A stretch of DNA of 64,000 nucleotides from Candidatus Zixiibacteriota bacterium (GTDB lineage: Bacteria; Zixibacteria; MSB-5A5; JAABVY01), in the NCBI GenBank assembly GCA_011056555.1, contig DSEQ01000006.1, positions 1 to 64,000 on the forward strand, in the 5' to 3' direction. Made by a program: the position numbers and the translations under genes. The notes under the pieces were generated by a model, which saw nothing but the letters and a program-made list of their open reading frames with translations, was not told where the DNA came from and did no database searches. Every line of letters starts with the position of its first letter. The stretch's first letter is position 1. Positions 1-8,723 of the stretch are shown in pieces.

Positions 1-2611
1 CTGTAAATGACGGATCGGTCGGGTCGCTGCAGTCAAGCGTGATATCTGCAGGGCAGGTTATCACTGGCGCTATGGTATCATCTATAGTTATAATCTGTGT
101 GCATTCAACATAATTGCCCGAAGCATCAGTGGCCCGGTAGGTCCTCGTAATAGTCTCCGGACAGCTGCTATTGTCAGATACATCCCCAACATGGGTCACC
201 ACAGGATTCGTATCGCAGTCATCTGATACCGTGACCGAATTAATGTCCGCAGGAGGAACATCGACGGGACACTGCACCGAAACGGCATCCGGGCAGGTAA
301 TCGTCGGTGGTGTCGTATCCTCTATCGTTATTAGCTGATCACACTGGTTCGAAACTCCGCAATCATCTGTCGTAGTCCAGGTGCGTGTTATCACATTACC
401 GCTCTGCGAATCGGAATATGTGATCGACGGATTGGGATCATGGTCGTCGGTCGCTGTCGCAAATCCGATATTTGCCGGGTCAGTTGAACCGTTGCAATCC
501 ACATTAATATCGGCCGGGCAGGTGATAACTGGCGGAGCGTTGAAATCTACAGTGATATCGACTGTTCCGCCGCAGACAGCCCCGCAGTCATCCTGGCACT
601 CGAAAGTGGCCGAGTAAACACCTTCCAAGGTCGCTGTAAAGGTCCATGTACTGCCGTCAAATGTTCCCACCCCCGAGGTCATCGTGCATCCGGTCAGGTT
701 GCCGTCGGCATCGGTCCCTGATACGGGGAAACTGAAGGTTGAATCATCGCAGACGAAGTATGTGTTGTTGGAAGGCAGATTGCATACAGGAGGTTCATTA
801 ATATCAAATGTTGCTGAGAAACTGGCCTCGCAGTAGGCGCCGCAATCATCCGTGCACCTGACAGTAACATTGACAGTCTCGTCTCCAGCGGGAGTGTACT
901 GCCAGTAGCCGCCGACAATTGATCCGGGGCCGGCAATCACGCTGCAGCCTGTGAGATTACCGTCAGGATCAGTCCCTGAAACCGGCAGGCTGACCTCTGT
1001 AGGGACACACTGAAATATGGCTGTATCACCAGGTAAACTGCACACAGGGGCCTGGTTCAATTCAACCGTCACATTGGTTACGCATGTGTCGGCAAAACCG
1101 CAATCGTTCGTGCATATAAAAGTGATTGTATTCAAACCTTCAACTGGAGTGAAACAGACTGAATTCCCGCTCAGGGTACCGCCAGTGACTGTGGCAGTGC
1201 CATTGCAGTCAAAACCGGGCAGGCAGATCTGGCTCAGATCGCAGGCGAATATGGTAGTATCGCCGGGACATGTTGCCACTGGCGGATCACAACAGTATCC
1301 AACCGGGAGCTCGACGGAATCGTAACTGCAGCAATTATCACCGGGACAACCAGAGGTAGTATCACAGGCCTCCAGATCGATGTATACGAATCCAGGGTAA
1401 GGCTGCGTTACAGTATATGTAATCGTCTCTGTCCCCTGTCCGCTTAGAATCGTACCCCCGGTTAAGGACCAGATGTAATCATCGGCTCCGGCAGGCGCAG
1501 AACAGGAATAGACTGTATCCGTGCAAACCGAATCGGCAGAACAGGAAATCGTGGCATCCGGAGGCAAACATATCACCCCGGTTTGCGCGCTTATCTCCTT
1601 AAATCCGCCGCTGCCGTCCAGAACTCCTGCGCGCATGTGAATCGGCGCACCGGCGATTGACCCGGAACCGTTGCCGATTCCCCAGGTGTCGGGAGTACCC
1701 TGGGCCATATGGCCGCCCCAGTAGAGCCCCACACTCCCTGTATCCACCGCGGTAAAATATATTGTTATACCGAATGTTCGGTCCGAGCTGGTGCCGGCAA
1801 AATAATATTTACTCACTGAATCTACTGTCATATTGTAAAACGAGAGATTCGTCGGTGCATTTAAAACAAATCCCGTCGGAAAGAAATCCGGAGGGATAGG
1901 GCTGGAATAATTGGCTGAATTCGTCGGATCGGGAAAAGGATATGATCCCGATATCGGCTGGCAATCCGGCGGCGGAGAGGCTGAAATCGAACCGCAGGTT
2001 CCACCAGCTGCTGAAATACCTGAACTCTCGGAAAAATCATAATCGGCGAAATAGTCAAAGCCATGAAGACCTCCCTTGGTCCATTCGCATTCTATCGTAA
2101 TATAGTGTTGACTTCCGCCATCAAGATTTTCGACAAAATATCTATATGGCACTGCCCTGCCTTCACTGTAGCAGGAATTATTCGAATTAATTACGCCGCC
2201 TGCCCAGTTCGGCACAGCAGTCGCGGTCCCATTCTGTAATTGATGAATATAATTCTGGGGCGCGATCAGGAAAGTTGTGGCACCCTCCTCGCCCGAGGTA
2301 CTCCCGGAACCTGTGAGCATAACTGTATCATCAGGCTGGTCCGGGTATGGCGCTGTCCAGGTGCTGGAAATATTTCCGCTTTCGTCTGCAACCACAATCC
2401 ATGGCTCGCCATATTCCCCTGTGAGAGGAGTCCCATCCTCCTGGGTAACCTGCAAAGTGACGCTTTCATCCGGCACGTAACCTGAGCCGCTGATAATGAC
2501 TGTTTGCAGTGGCGGATATTCGGCTGCATCGGTAACAACCTCCGCTCCCATTGCGGTACTGCTCAAAAAGACCAAAAGCAATAATAATGTAGTTCCCCCT
2601 AAATTTTTCAT
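1..2611 (-). CDS. Large secreted Ig-like/HYR-repeat protein, C-terminus beyond left edge
   Basis: The frame is open from its ATG to the window edge, so only the first 870 residues are visible. An AGGAG box lies 7 bases before the ATG. A signal peptide (hydrophobic run LLLLLVFLSS, likely cleavage after AMGA near residue 23) marks it as exported. The next 100 residues have the GSGYVPDESV pattern of bacterial surface Ig-like modules. The middle holds repeated cysteine-containing Ig-like units, including the related pair PVCSLPGDTAIF and PVCNLPSNNTYF. From about residue 700 there are at least three HYR-like repeats with signatures ITCPADINVDC, ITCPDAVSVQC and ITCPADITLDC. HYR and Ig-like arrays usually act in adhesion or as spacers in surface proteins, so a role in surface attachment is inferred. 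No catalytic domain is visible. The anchoring or sorting region, possibly a dockerin as in neighbouring genes, would lie outside the window. Confidence 0.85.
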   Translation of the reverse strand, partial: MKNLGGTTLLLLLVFLSSTAMGAEVVTDAAEYPPLQTVIISGSGYVPDESVTLQVTQEDGTPLTGEYGEPWIVVADESGNISSTWTAPYPDQPDDTVMLTGSGSTSGEEGATTFLIAPQNYIHQLQNGTATAVPNWAGGVINSNNSCYSEGRAVPYRYFVENLDGGSQHYITIECEWTKGGLHGFDYFADYDFSESSGISAAGGTCGSISASPPPDCQPISGSYPFPDPTNSANYSSPIPPDFFPTGFVLNAPTNLSFYNMTVDSVSKYYFAGTSSDRTFGITIYFTAVDTGSVGLYWGGHMAQGTPDTWGIGNGSGSIAGAPIHMRAGVLDGSGGFKEISAQTGVICLPPDATISCSADSVCTDTVYSCSAPAGADDYIWSLTGGTILSGQGTETITYTVTQPYPGFVYIDLEACDTTSGCPGDNCCSYDSVELPVGYCCDPPVATCPGDTTIFACDLSQICLPGFDCNGTATVTGGTLSGNSVCFTPVEGLNTITFICTNDCGFADTCVTNVTVELNQAPVCSLPGDTAIFQCVPTEVSLPVSGTDPDGNLTGCSVIAGPGSIVGGYWQYTPAGDETVNVTVRCTDDCGAYCEASFSATFDINEPPVCNLPSNNTYFVCDDSTFSFPVSGTDADGNLTGCTMTSGVGTFDGSTWTFTATLEGVYSATFECQDDCGAVCGGTVDITVDFNAPPVITCPADINVDCNGSTDPANIGFATATDDHDPNPSITYSDSQSGNVITRTWTTTDDCGVSNQCDQLITIEDTTPPTITCPDAVSVQCPVDVPPADINSVTVSDDCDTNPVVTHVGDVSDNSSCPETITRTYRATDASGNYVECTQIITIDDTIAPVITCPADITLDCSDPTDPSFT

Positions 2612-2938
2612 GAGGCCTCTCCTGTAGATATTAATTCAACGAATCCACTCCCATACCAAATCTCCCGACGATCCGACAGGATGAAGAATGAGACTTATTT
2701 GCGATATGTACAATGCTTGATTCGAAAGGAACGCGAAAGTGTATGGTCTGCTGAGAGAATTCCAGCGAGGATCAAAACTGGTTTCCTTTCAAGCTCAAGT
2801 CATTCCCCGGCTGATTCAATCGGAATGTACAGTACTCTGGCAGCCGTACACCCCGCTGCTAAAAAAAGAAATCATATATCCAAAACTTTGCTTCACAGTC
2901 ATGAAGTATGCTTAGCAGAGGATCCCAAAACCTGTTTT

Positions 2939-2967
2939 AATATGCCCTCGAAATTAAATTTTGTCAA
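2939..2967 (-). promoter_or_regulatory. Possible sigma-70 promoter upstream of the HYR gene
   Basis: On the minus strand TTGACA is followed after 17 bases by CATATT. This would start transcription about 320 bases before the HYR-protein ATG, which is a long leader, so the assignment is tentative. Confidence 0.35.
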
Positions 2968-3348
2968 GCTAAAAAAACTGACTTAACCTATTTTTCTACA
3001 ATCCCTTAACCCGCATTCGGGATTATTTTAGTGTTTTTTCTATATTGACAGCATCCTGCCTTGTAATTGTTAACGGGATTCTAATAGAAAGAACCTGATA
3101 CCGGCCATGCAAACTTCGCCGAAATCGGAATTATAATTGCCCAAATTAAGCAAAATGAAAAACTCTGTTGCAGAATATCCATTAAAACGTAAGCTCTTAC
3201 CTGATAAGTAAGTATCGTAATTTCGCTTCGAGTCTTGCCCAAAAAACTTAGCCGCTTTTAATCAGTGCGCAAAATAGTGCAGTTAGTTTTTGATAATAAG
3301 CGTCCTCTGACATGCAATGCCGATTTTGGACATGGACATTATATTTCA

Positions 3349-3376
3349 TTGACACCTCAAAAAAATATGATAATTT
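3349..3376 (+). promoter_or_regulatory. Candidate promoter for the C1 protease gene
   Basis: TTGACA, 16 bases, then TAATTT, about 45 bases before the next start codon. The -35 box is perfect and the -10 box is moderate. Confidence 0.5.
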
Positions 3377-3423
3377 AGTATAGAGAGCGATGAAATACAT
3401 TCAGTGATATACCCGCAAAACAG

Positions 3424-5274
3424 ATGGACAGAATTATGCATTTGAATCAATTACACCTTAGAGAAGCTTTTCTGGCTTTGGTTCTCGTTTTAATTTCTTC
3501 TTCAAGGCTGCAGGCAGAGTTACCTGCCAGCTTTGATCTTCGGGATTTCAATGGCGAGAATTATGTTACCGGTATCAGAAGTCAAATGGGCGGAACATGC
3601 TGGACATTTGGAGCTTACGCTTCCCCCGAGGGTCATCTATTGATGACCGATGCCTGGATTATTGCCGGGGATACCGGAGAACCAAATCTGGCCGAATATC
3701 ACCTGGATTGGTGGAACGGTTTCAATGACTACTATAACGCCGACGCACCCGATCCCTATAATCCCGAGGGAATACCCGTGCACCAGGGCGGCAACTACAT
3801 TATGACATCCGCTTATCTGACACGAGGAGAGGGCGCGATTAGAAATATTGACGGGAATACTTTCAATACTCCTCCCGAGAGATTCGGCGATGATTTTCAT
3901 TATTACTATGTCCGTGACATTGAATGGTACACGGTCGGAATTGACTTAAGCAATATCGATGTAGTCAAGGAAAAAATAATGGCGCAGGGGCCGGTTTCGA
4001 CCTGTCTCACCGCAGACGAGCAGTTCCTGTCTATTAATTATGTGCATTATCAGCCTCCCGACGACCCCATGCAACTCAATCATGCCGTGGCGATTATAGG
4101 CTGGGATGATAATAAAGTCACACAGGCCCCTCAGCCGGGAGCATGGCTCTGCAAAAACAGCTGGGGTGATACCTGGGGACTGGCAGGATTCTTCTGGATA
4201 TCTTATTATGACAAATATTGCGGCCAGGAGCCTAAACTGGGGGCTGCATCATTTTATAACGTACAGCATGTCCCCTATCCCAGGGTGTACTATCACGATT
4301 ATCATGGCTGGGGTGGTGAAAAGACCGATTGCAGTGAAGCTTTTAATGCCTTTACCGCGGAAGGCGAAGAGCTCCTGTGGGCTGTAAATTTCGTCACTCC
4401 GGTAGACAGCGTGCACTATGTCATAAAAGTATATGATGATTTTATAGATGGCGAGCTGCTGAATTCCCTGGCCGAGGATTCCGGCTTTTATGCCCACCAG
4501 GGATTTCATACAGTCGATCTGGCCCCCTGGATCGAGCTTTCAGAAGGTGAGGATTTTTATATTTACTTGGAGACCTCCCGGGGCGGTCAGGCTTTGGATA
4601 AAACCACCCGAGGCATGACAACGGTCGGCGGAACCTATCGCGGCTGGGTGGTCTCAAAATCGGAGCCGGGGCAAAGTTACTTTCACGACGGAGACATCTG
4701 GCAAGATCTTTATGATTATGATAGTACAGGCAATTTCTGCTTGAAGGGCCTCACCTGCACATTCACCATAATCGACAATCCTCCGCCCGCAGGGCATCAA
4801 TTTGACCCTTACGAGTTCAGGTTCGTGGCCATAGGAGGCGTAAAGCCCTATCATTGGGAACGTCTTTCCGGGCAGATTCCCTATGGATGTTCATTTACCG
4901 GGGATACGGTGGGAATGATAAGCGGAACTCCCAACTGGCCCGGGATTTACGGAGTCACTGTAGAAATGACCGACAGCGACGACCCGCCCAGAATGGACAC
5001 CATCGTATATTCTATCATAATCGATGATCCTGTTCCAATTTGCGGAGATGTGAACGGCGACCGGGTCGTTAACGTTACCGATGGTATTTATCTGATCAAC
5101 TATATTTTCCTCAGCGGGCCCCCGCCCGATCCTGTGGAAACCGGCGATGTCAACTGCGATTCCAGGATTTCGCTGGTAGATGCAGTCTATGTTATAAATT
5201 TTGTCTTTTCGGATGGCCGCGAGCCCTGTGATCCTGATGGTGATGGTGAGATTGATTGCACAATATCGGAATAA
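3424..5274 (+). CDS. Secreted papain-family (C1A) cysteine protease with C-terminal dockerin
   Basis: The 616-residue protein begins with a signal peptide ending near residue 31. The protease follows directly without a long propeptide. Gln54 and Cys59 lie in QMGGTCWTF, His220 in QLNHAVAIIGWD, and Asn245 in CKNSWGDTWG; this is the papain catalytic set. Residues 285-430 resemble the lectin-like domain often found after bacterial C1A proteases, and 445-535 look like an Ig-like (He_PIG) domain. Two type I dockerin repeats follow (GDVNGDRVVNVTD and GDVNCDSRISLVD), then a DPDGDGEIDC tail. Family knowledge predicts extracellular protein degradation. The dockerin would dock the enzyme to a cohesin, but none is encoded here. 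The start is uncertain: ATG codons at 3424 and 3436 both lack a strong Shine-Dalgarno sequence. Confidence 0.9.
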   Translation: MDRIMHLNQLHLREAFLALVLVLISSSRLQAELPASFDLRDFNGENYVTGIRSQMGGTCWTFGAYASPEGHLLMTDAWIIAGDTGEPNLAEYHLDWWNGFNDYYNADAPDPYNPEGIPVHQGGNYIMTSAYLTRGEGAIRNIDGNTFNTPPERFGDDFHYYYVRDIEWYTVGIDLSNIDVVKEKIMAQGPVSTCLTADEQFLSINYVHYQPPDDPMQLNHAVAIIGWDDNKVTQAPQPGAWLCKNSWGDTWGLAGFFWISYYDKYCGQEPKLGAASFYNVQHVPYPRVYYHDYHGWGGEKTDCSEAFNAFTAEGEELLWAVNFVTPVDSVHYVIKVYDDFIDGELLNSLAEDSGFYAHQGFHTVDLAPWIELSEGEDFYIYLETSRGGQALDKTTRGMTTVGGTYRGWVVSKSEPGQSYFHDGDIWQDLYDYDSTGNFCLKGLTCTFTIIDNPPPAGHQFDPYEFRFVAIGGVKPYHWERLSGQIPYGCSFTGDTVGMISGTPNWPGIYGVTVEMTDSDDPPRMDTIVYSIIIDDPVPICGDVNGDRVVNVTDGIYLINYIFLSGPPPDPVETGDVNCDSRISLVDAVYVINFVFSDGREPCDPDGDGEIDCTISE

Positions 5275-5287
5275 AAGATTGATTTGA

Positions 5288-5326
5288 ATCGTGTCATGGT
5301 TTTTCGATCATGGATCATGGCACGAT
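5288..5326. terminator. Inverted repeat between convergent genes
   Basis: ATCGTGTCATG pairs with CATGGCACGAT with one G-T mismatch around a 17-base loop. It sits just past the C1 protease stop and overlaps the end of the convergent methyltransferase gene. There is no T-run, so it may be a weak or Rho-assisted terminator. Confidence 0.35.
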
Positions 5327-6052
5327 GCCCTCATGAAGATATGTAATCCCCATAGTTAGAGGATGTTCTTTGATTTCGAGCAGCCCGGCCTGCTCGAACA
5401 GGTCGGTGAGCTGGTCGGGATGGATGAAGTTCTGGATAGAATCTGATAAGTAACTATAGGCAGAGTGATTTCCGGCGATGAACCTCCCCAGCATCGGGAT
5501 TACCCTGTTCAGGTACCAGTGAAAGAACTTGCGCATCTTCAAGTTTCTGGGGAAGGTCATTTCCAGTATCAGCACCTTTCCCCCCGGCTTGACAACTCGC
5601 GCCATCTCCCTTATGGCTCCCAGGCGATCCGGTATATTGCGCATGCCAAAGGCGATCGTGGAGGCATCAAAAGCAGAATCGTTAAAAGGCATCGACATGG
5701 CATCGCCGTTTATATATTCGATTTTGTCTCCAAGGTTGGCCCTGTCGGTCTTTGCAATTGCCAGGTCGAGCATCTCCTGAACGAAGTCCAGACCGGTAAC
5801 CCGCATTTCCGGCCTTCTCCTTGCAATCATAAGAGCAACATCGCCGGTTCCGGTGGCAACATCAAGCACTTGCTGTGCATCTCGAGGGATCCTTCTAACC
5901 AGAAAGCGCCTCCAGGCCACATCACGCCGAGCGGACATGATACGGTTCATGCGATCGTAGTCAGGCGTGATTTTGCTGAAGATCTCTCTGACGGCATCGA
6001 CCTTCTCTTTATCGGACCAGTCTTTCATTGGTTTTTCGTTCATAAGATTCAT
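5315..6052 (-). CDS. menG: Demethylmenaquinone methyltransferase (UbiE/MenG)
   Basis: A class I SAM-dependent methyltransferase of about 245 residues, close to the family norm, which C-methylates demethylmenaquinone in the last step of menaquinone synthesis. Family landmarks are YDRMNRIMS near the N-terminus, the SAM-binding DVATGTGDVA, a post-motif GMRNIPDR and the VVKPGGKVLILEM strand. The frame can be extended to a TTG at 6073, but the ATG at 6052, or the next at 6043, is more likely; neither has a strong Shine-Dalgarno. The gene is transcribed divergently from the carbamoyltransferase. It implies a membrane quinone pool, consistent with the NapC-type cytochrome encoded further along. Ubiquinone-specific use cannot be excluded from sequence alone, though menaquinone is expected in an anaerobe. 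Confidence 0.9.
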   Translation of the reverse strand: MNLMNEKPMKDWSDKEKVDAVREIFSKITPDYDRMNRIMSARRDVAWRRFLVRRIPRDAQQVLDVATGTGDVALMIARRRPEMRVTGLDFVQEMLDLAIAKTDRANLGDKIEYINGDAMSMPFNDSAFDASTIAFGMRNIPDRLGAIREMARVVKPGGKVLILEMTFPRNLKMRKFFHWYLNRVIPMLGRFIAGNHSAYSYLSDSIQNFIHPDQLTDLFEQAGLLEIKEHPLTMGITYLHEGIVP

Positions 6053-6127
6053 TTTCCGGCCAAAGCTGCTCAAGCAAAATATTTATACATAATAATTACG
6101 CAAGCTCTTTTCCGCGTGATAATGAAG

Positions 6128-6156
6128 TTGACAAATATCTCCTGCTGAGCTAATCT
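6128..6156 (+). promoter_or_regulatory. Promoter of the carbamoyltransferase operon
   Basis: TTGACA, 17 bases, TAATCT: a near-consensus sigma-70-type promoter. The predicted start lies only about 9 bases before the ATG at 6172, so the leader is very short. A second TATAAT at 6161-6166 could serve as an alternative -10 box. Confidence 0.6.
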
Positions 6157-6171
6157 TACGTATAATTTAAG

Positions 6172-8007
6172 ATGGGCAAATCAGTTAACATACTCGGAAT
6201 CTCAGCATTCTATCACGACAGTGCGGCGTGCCTGGTACGTGATGGCGATATTATTGCCGCTGCGCAACAGGAAAGATTCAGCCGCAAAAAGCATGACCAT
6301 CGGTTTCCCTCTGATGCTATCGCCTATTGCCTGAAAGATGCTGGAATATCCGCCGATCAACTTGATTTTGTCGCTTTTTACGATAAGCCCTGGATAAAAT
6401 TCGAACGGATTCTGGAGACCTACCTCTCCTTTGCCCCTGCCGGGATAAGATCGTTCTGGAAGTCAATGCCCCTGTGGCTGAAGGAGAAACTCTGGATGAG
6501 CGAGAGGATAAGAAAGGAACTTCCGGGCTTCGAGGGGCAGATATTCTTCCCGGAACATCACCAGTCGCATGTCTCCTCGGCATTCTTCCCATCTCCTTTC
6601 GAAAGAGCGGCGGTGCTTACGATTGACGGAGTGGGTGAATGGGCCACCGCCTCCTGGGGTCTGGGCAGAGATAACCGGGTCGAGATCAAACAGGAACTCG
6701 AATTTCCCCACAGCCTGGGTCTTTTATACACGGCTTTTACATATTATACCGGCTTTCGGGTAAACTCCGGCGAGTACAAAATGATGGGTCTCGCGCCCTA
6801 TGGCGAACCCAAATATGTGCGGGCAATCTATGATAACCTGATTGACCTGAAAGAAGACGGCAGTCTGAGGCTGAATATGAAATATTTCAACTACTGCCAG
6901 GGCTTGACCATGACCTCACGAAGATTTCACAAACTCTTCGGCGGGCCTCCCAGGAAGCCTGAGAGCAAATTGAGCCAGAGGGATATGGATCTGGCCCGAT
7001 CAATTCAGGAAGTCACTGAGGAGGTCATGCTGCGAATGGCGCGCTATGTAAAAAAAGAAACTGGTGAAAAGGCCCTCTGTCTTGCCGGTGGCGTGACCCT
7101 GAATTGTGTCGGCAACGGCCGGATACTGAAAGAGAAAATATTCGACCGTATCTGGATTCAGCCTGCCGCCGGTGATGCCGGCGGAGCGCTGGGAGCGGCG
7201 CTTTTCACATGGTATCAGTATCTTGGAAATCGGCGCACTCTCCCCCCTCATGGCCGTGACTTTCAGAAAGGATCGTATCTTGGACCATCATGGAGTTCGG
7301 ATGAGATCGAAACCTGGCTGAAGGAAAGGAAGTATCCCCACAGAAGACTGGCCGAAGATGAGGTAATAGATGAAGCGGCAGAGGCACTTGCTTCCGAAAA
7401 AGTGGTGGGATGGTTCAGCGGACGGATGGAATTCGGGCCGCGCGCTTTGGGCGCAAGAAGTATAATCGGCGATGCGCGCAGCCCGGAGATGCAGTCCAAA
7501 ATGAACCTGAAAATAAAATTCCGGGAATCCTTCCGACCCTTCGCGCCCTCAGTCTTGGCCGAGGATGTCGATAATTATTTTGAGTTAGAGGTCGAATCAC
7601 CCTATATGCTGCTCGTGGCCGATGTAAAAAAGGAAAGACGGCGGGAAATGTCTGAGGATGAAAAACGGCTTTTCGGAATCGAGAAACTGCATGTTCCCAG
7701 AAGCGATATTCCGGCTGTCACACATGTCGACTATTCAGCCAGGATTCAGACCGTCAACAAGAAAGACCATCAGCGCTATCATAAACTTATAGAGAAATTC
7801 AAGGAAATGACCGGATATGGCGTGATCGTCAATACCTCTTTCAATGTCCGCGGTGAACCGATTGTCTGCACTCCCGAGGATGCCTATACGTGCTTTATGC
7901 GCACCGAGATGGATGTTTTGGTCATGGAGGATATTATACTCTACAAGGAAAAACAGCCAAAATTTGAAGATTTGAAGGACTGGCGCGAGAAATTTGAACT
8001 GGATTAG
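6172..8007 (+). CDS. NodU/TobZ-family carbamoyltransferase
   Basis: A 611-residue protein with the two-part architecture of O-carbamoyltransferases. The N-terminal Kae1-like domain begins ILGISAFYHDSAACLV and contains the metal-ligand region HHQSHVSSAFF and TIDGVGEWAT. The C-terminal YrdC-like part contains EFGPRALGARSI, FRPFAPSVLAED and VNTSFNVRGEPIVCTPEDA. The family transfers a carbamoyl group from carbamoyl phosphate, through carbamoyl-AMP, onto a hydroxyl of a sugar or natural product; the acceptor here is unknown. The stop codon abuts the ATG of the SxtJ-like gene, and a DUF5989 gene follows, the same trio as sxtI-sxtJ-sxtK of saxitoxin clusters. No glycan or natural-product genes adjoin it. 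The methyltransferase next door belongs to menaquinone synthesis and faces away. Confidence 0.93.
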   Translation: MGKSVNILGISAFYHDSAACLVRDGDIIAAAQQERFSRKKHDHRFPSDAIAYCLKDAGISADQLDFVAFYDKPWIKFERILETYLSFAPAGIRSFWKSMPLWLKEKLWMSERIRKELPGFEGQIFFPEHHQSHVSSAFFPSPFERAAVLTIDGVGEWATASWGLGRDNRVEIKQELEFPHSLGLLYTAFTYYTGFRVNSGEYKMMGLAPYGEPKYVRAIYDNLIDLKEDGSLRLNMKYFNYCQGLTMTSRRFHKLFGGPPRKPESKLSQRDMDLARSIQEVTEEVMLRMARYVKKETGEKALCLAGGVTLNCVGNGRILKEKIFDRIWIQPAAGDAGGALGAALFTWYQYLGNRRTLPPHGRDFQKGSYLGPSWSSDEIETWLKERKYPHRRLAEDEVIDEAAEALASEKVVGWFSGRMEFGPRALGARSIIGDARSPEMQSKMNLKIKFRESFRPFAPSVLAEDVDNYFELEVESPYMLLVADVKKERRREMSEDEKRLFGIEKLHVPRSDIPAVTHVDYSARIQTVNKKDHQRYHKLIEKFKEMTGYGVIVNTSFNVRGEPIVCTPEDAYTCFMRTEMDVLVMEDIILYKEKQPKFEDLKDWREKFELD

Positions 8008-8412
8008 ATGAGCATGGAGAAGACCAAAAAGACAGTACGAGAATTAAGGATATTCGGCCTGACTATGACTGCCGCCTCTGCGGTCCTGGGCCTGATCTTC
8101 CTATGGCGCGGTTTTCCCGGCTGGATAGTCCTATTCTGTATCGCCGCTTTTTTCCTTTTGGTCGGTCTGACGGTGCCGATCATCTTACGTCCGATAGAAT
8201 GGCTGTGGATGAAAGTCGCGCATGCAATCGGAATTGTGATGACCTTTATTCTGCTCACACTCACTTACTATATTATCATCACAATCATAGGATTACTTAT
8301 GCGGTTTTTCGGACGCGATCCGATGAAGAGAAAGTTCGAAAAGGAGACCCGCAGCTACTGGACCGATGTTGATCCCAACGGCCCAACAAGCCGTCCCGAG
8401 AAGCCATATTAG
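8008..8412 (+). CDS. SxtJ-family small membrane protein
   Basis: A 134-residue protein beginning immediately after the carbamoyltransferase stop codon, so the two are almost certainly cotranscribed and translationally coupled. It has three hydrophobic segments (roughly residues 16-32, 35-56 and 68-96), short charged ends and a basic C-terminal tail with FGRDPMKRKF. Size, topology and position match SxtJ, a membrane protein of unknown biochemistry that accompanies NodU-type carbamoyltransferases. It may tether or assist the carbamoyltransferase at the membrane; this is inference. The second ATG, two codons in, is an alternative start. Confidence 0.8.
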   Translation: MSMEKTKKTVRELRIFGLTMTAASAVLGLIFLWRGFPGWIVLFCIAAFFLLVGLTVPIILRPIEWLWMKVAHAIGIVMTFILLTLTYYIIITIIGLLMRFFGRDPMKRKFEKETRSYWTDVDPNGPTSRPEKPY

Positions 8413-8510
8413 CGATAATAGATTTTGACTGGACATATTGTTCTTGTATGCGTATAAAACAGTGGTAAAGAAGATTTGCATTCTCCGGGCAATATTATAG
8501 AATTGAGCAT

Positions 8511-8669
8511 ATGTCGCGATTAGTAATTTTTAAAGAACTTTGGGGATTTTTGAAGGCCCGCAAGAAGTGGTGGCTGGCCCCGGTGATAACATTTCTGATA
8601 ATCCTGGGAGCGCTGCTGGTTCTTGCTCAGGGTTCGGCCCTGGCACCGTTTATATACACTTTATTTTAA
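8511..8669 (+). CDS. DUF5989 (SxtK-like) mini membrane protein
   Basis: A complete 52-codon gene with one central hydrophobic segment (PVITFLIILGALLVLAQGSA). It is preceded by a basic amphipathic start (MSRLVIFKELWGFLKARKKWW) and ends in APFIYTLF. This matches the DUF5989 family, which repeatedly follows carbamoyltransferase and SxtJ genes. It lies 98 bases after the SxtJ-like stop and directly before an intrinsic terminator, so it closes the operon. The Shine-Dalgarno is poor (GAGCAT before the ATG). Function is unknown; co-conservation suggests a membrane accessory of the carbamoyltransferase. Confidence 0.8.
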   Translation: MSRLVIFKELWGFLKARKKWWLAPVITFLIILGALLVLAQGSALAPFIYTLF

Positions 8670-8690
8670 CAAACTGAGTATCTGAGATTA

Positions 8691-8723
8691 ATAGCCCTTG
8701 ATGCATTCAAGGGCTATTTTTCT
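8691..8723 (+). terminator. Intrinsic terminator of the carbamoyltransferase operon
   Basis: A perfect 10-bp stem (ATAGCCCTTG with CAAGGGCTAT) with a 7-base loop is followed by TTTTCT. It lies 21 bases after the DUF5989 stop and touches the end of the convergent tdh gene. Confidence 0.85.

Larger units (their letters stand above)
2612..3423. other. Long AT-rich divergent intergenic region
   Basis: About 810 bases separate the HYR gene from the C1 protease gene. The region is AT-rich and holds the two candidate promoters listed separately. It also has a short CCCG-CATT-CGGG hairpin near 3010-3021 followed by a T-rich stretch. The only open frame of any length (2681-2986, plus strand) has no convincing ribosome binding site and no recognisable composition, so I do not call it a gene. 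No RNA gene was recognised. Confidence 0.6.

Noticed and set aside
2681-2986. 101-codon open frame on the plus strand between the HYR and C1 protease genes
   Set aside because: No ribosome binding site, no recognisable domain, odd composition, and it runs across the candidate promoter of the HYR gene.
6161-6166. TATAAT directly before the carbamoyltransferase as the main -10 box
   Set aside because: It would start transcription at or after the start codon; TAATCT at 6151-6156 with the 17-base spacer is the better choice.
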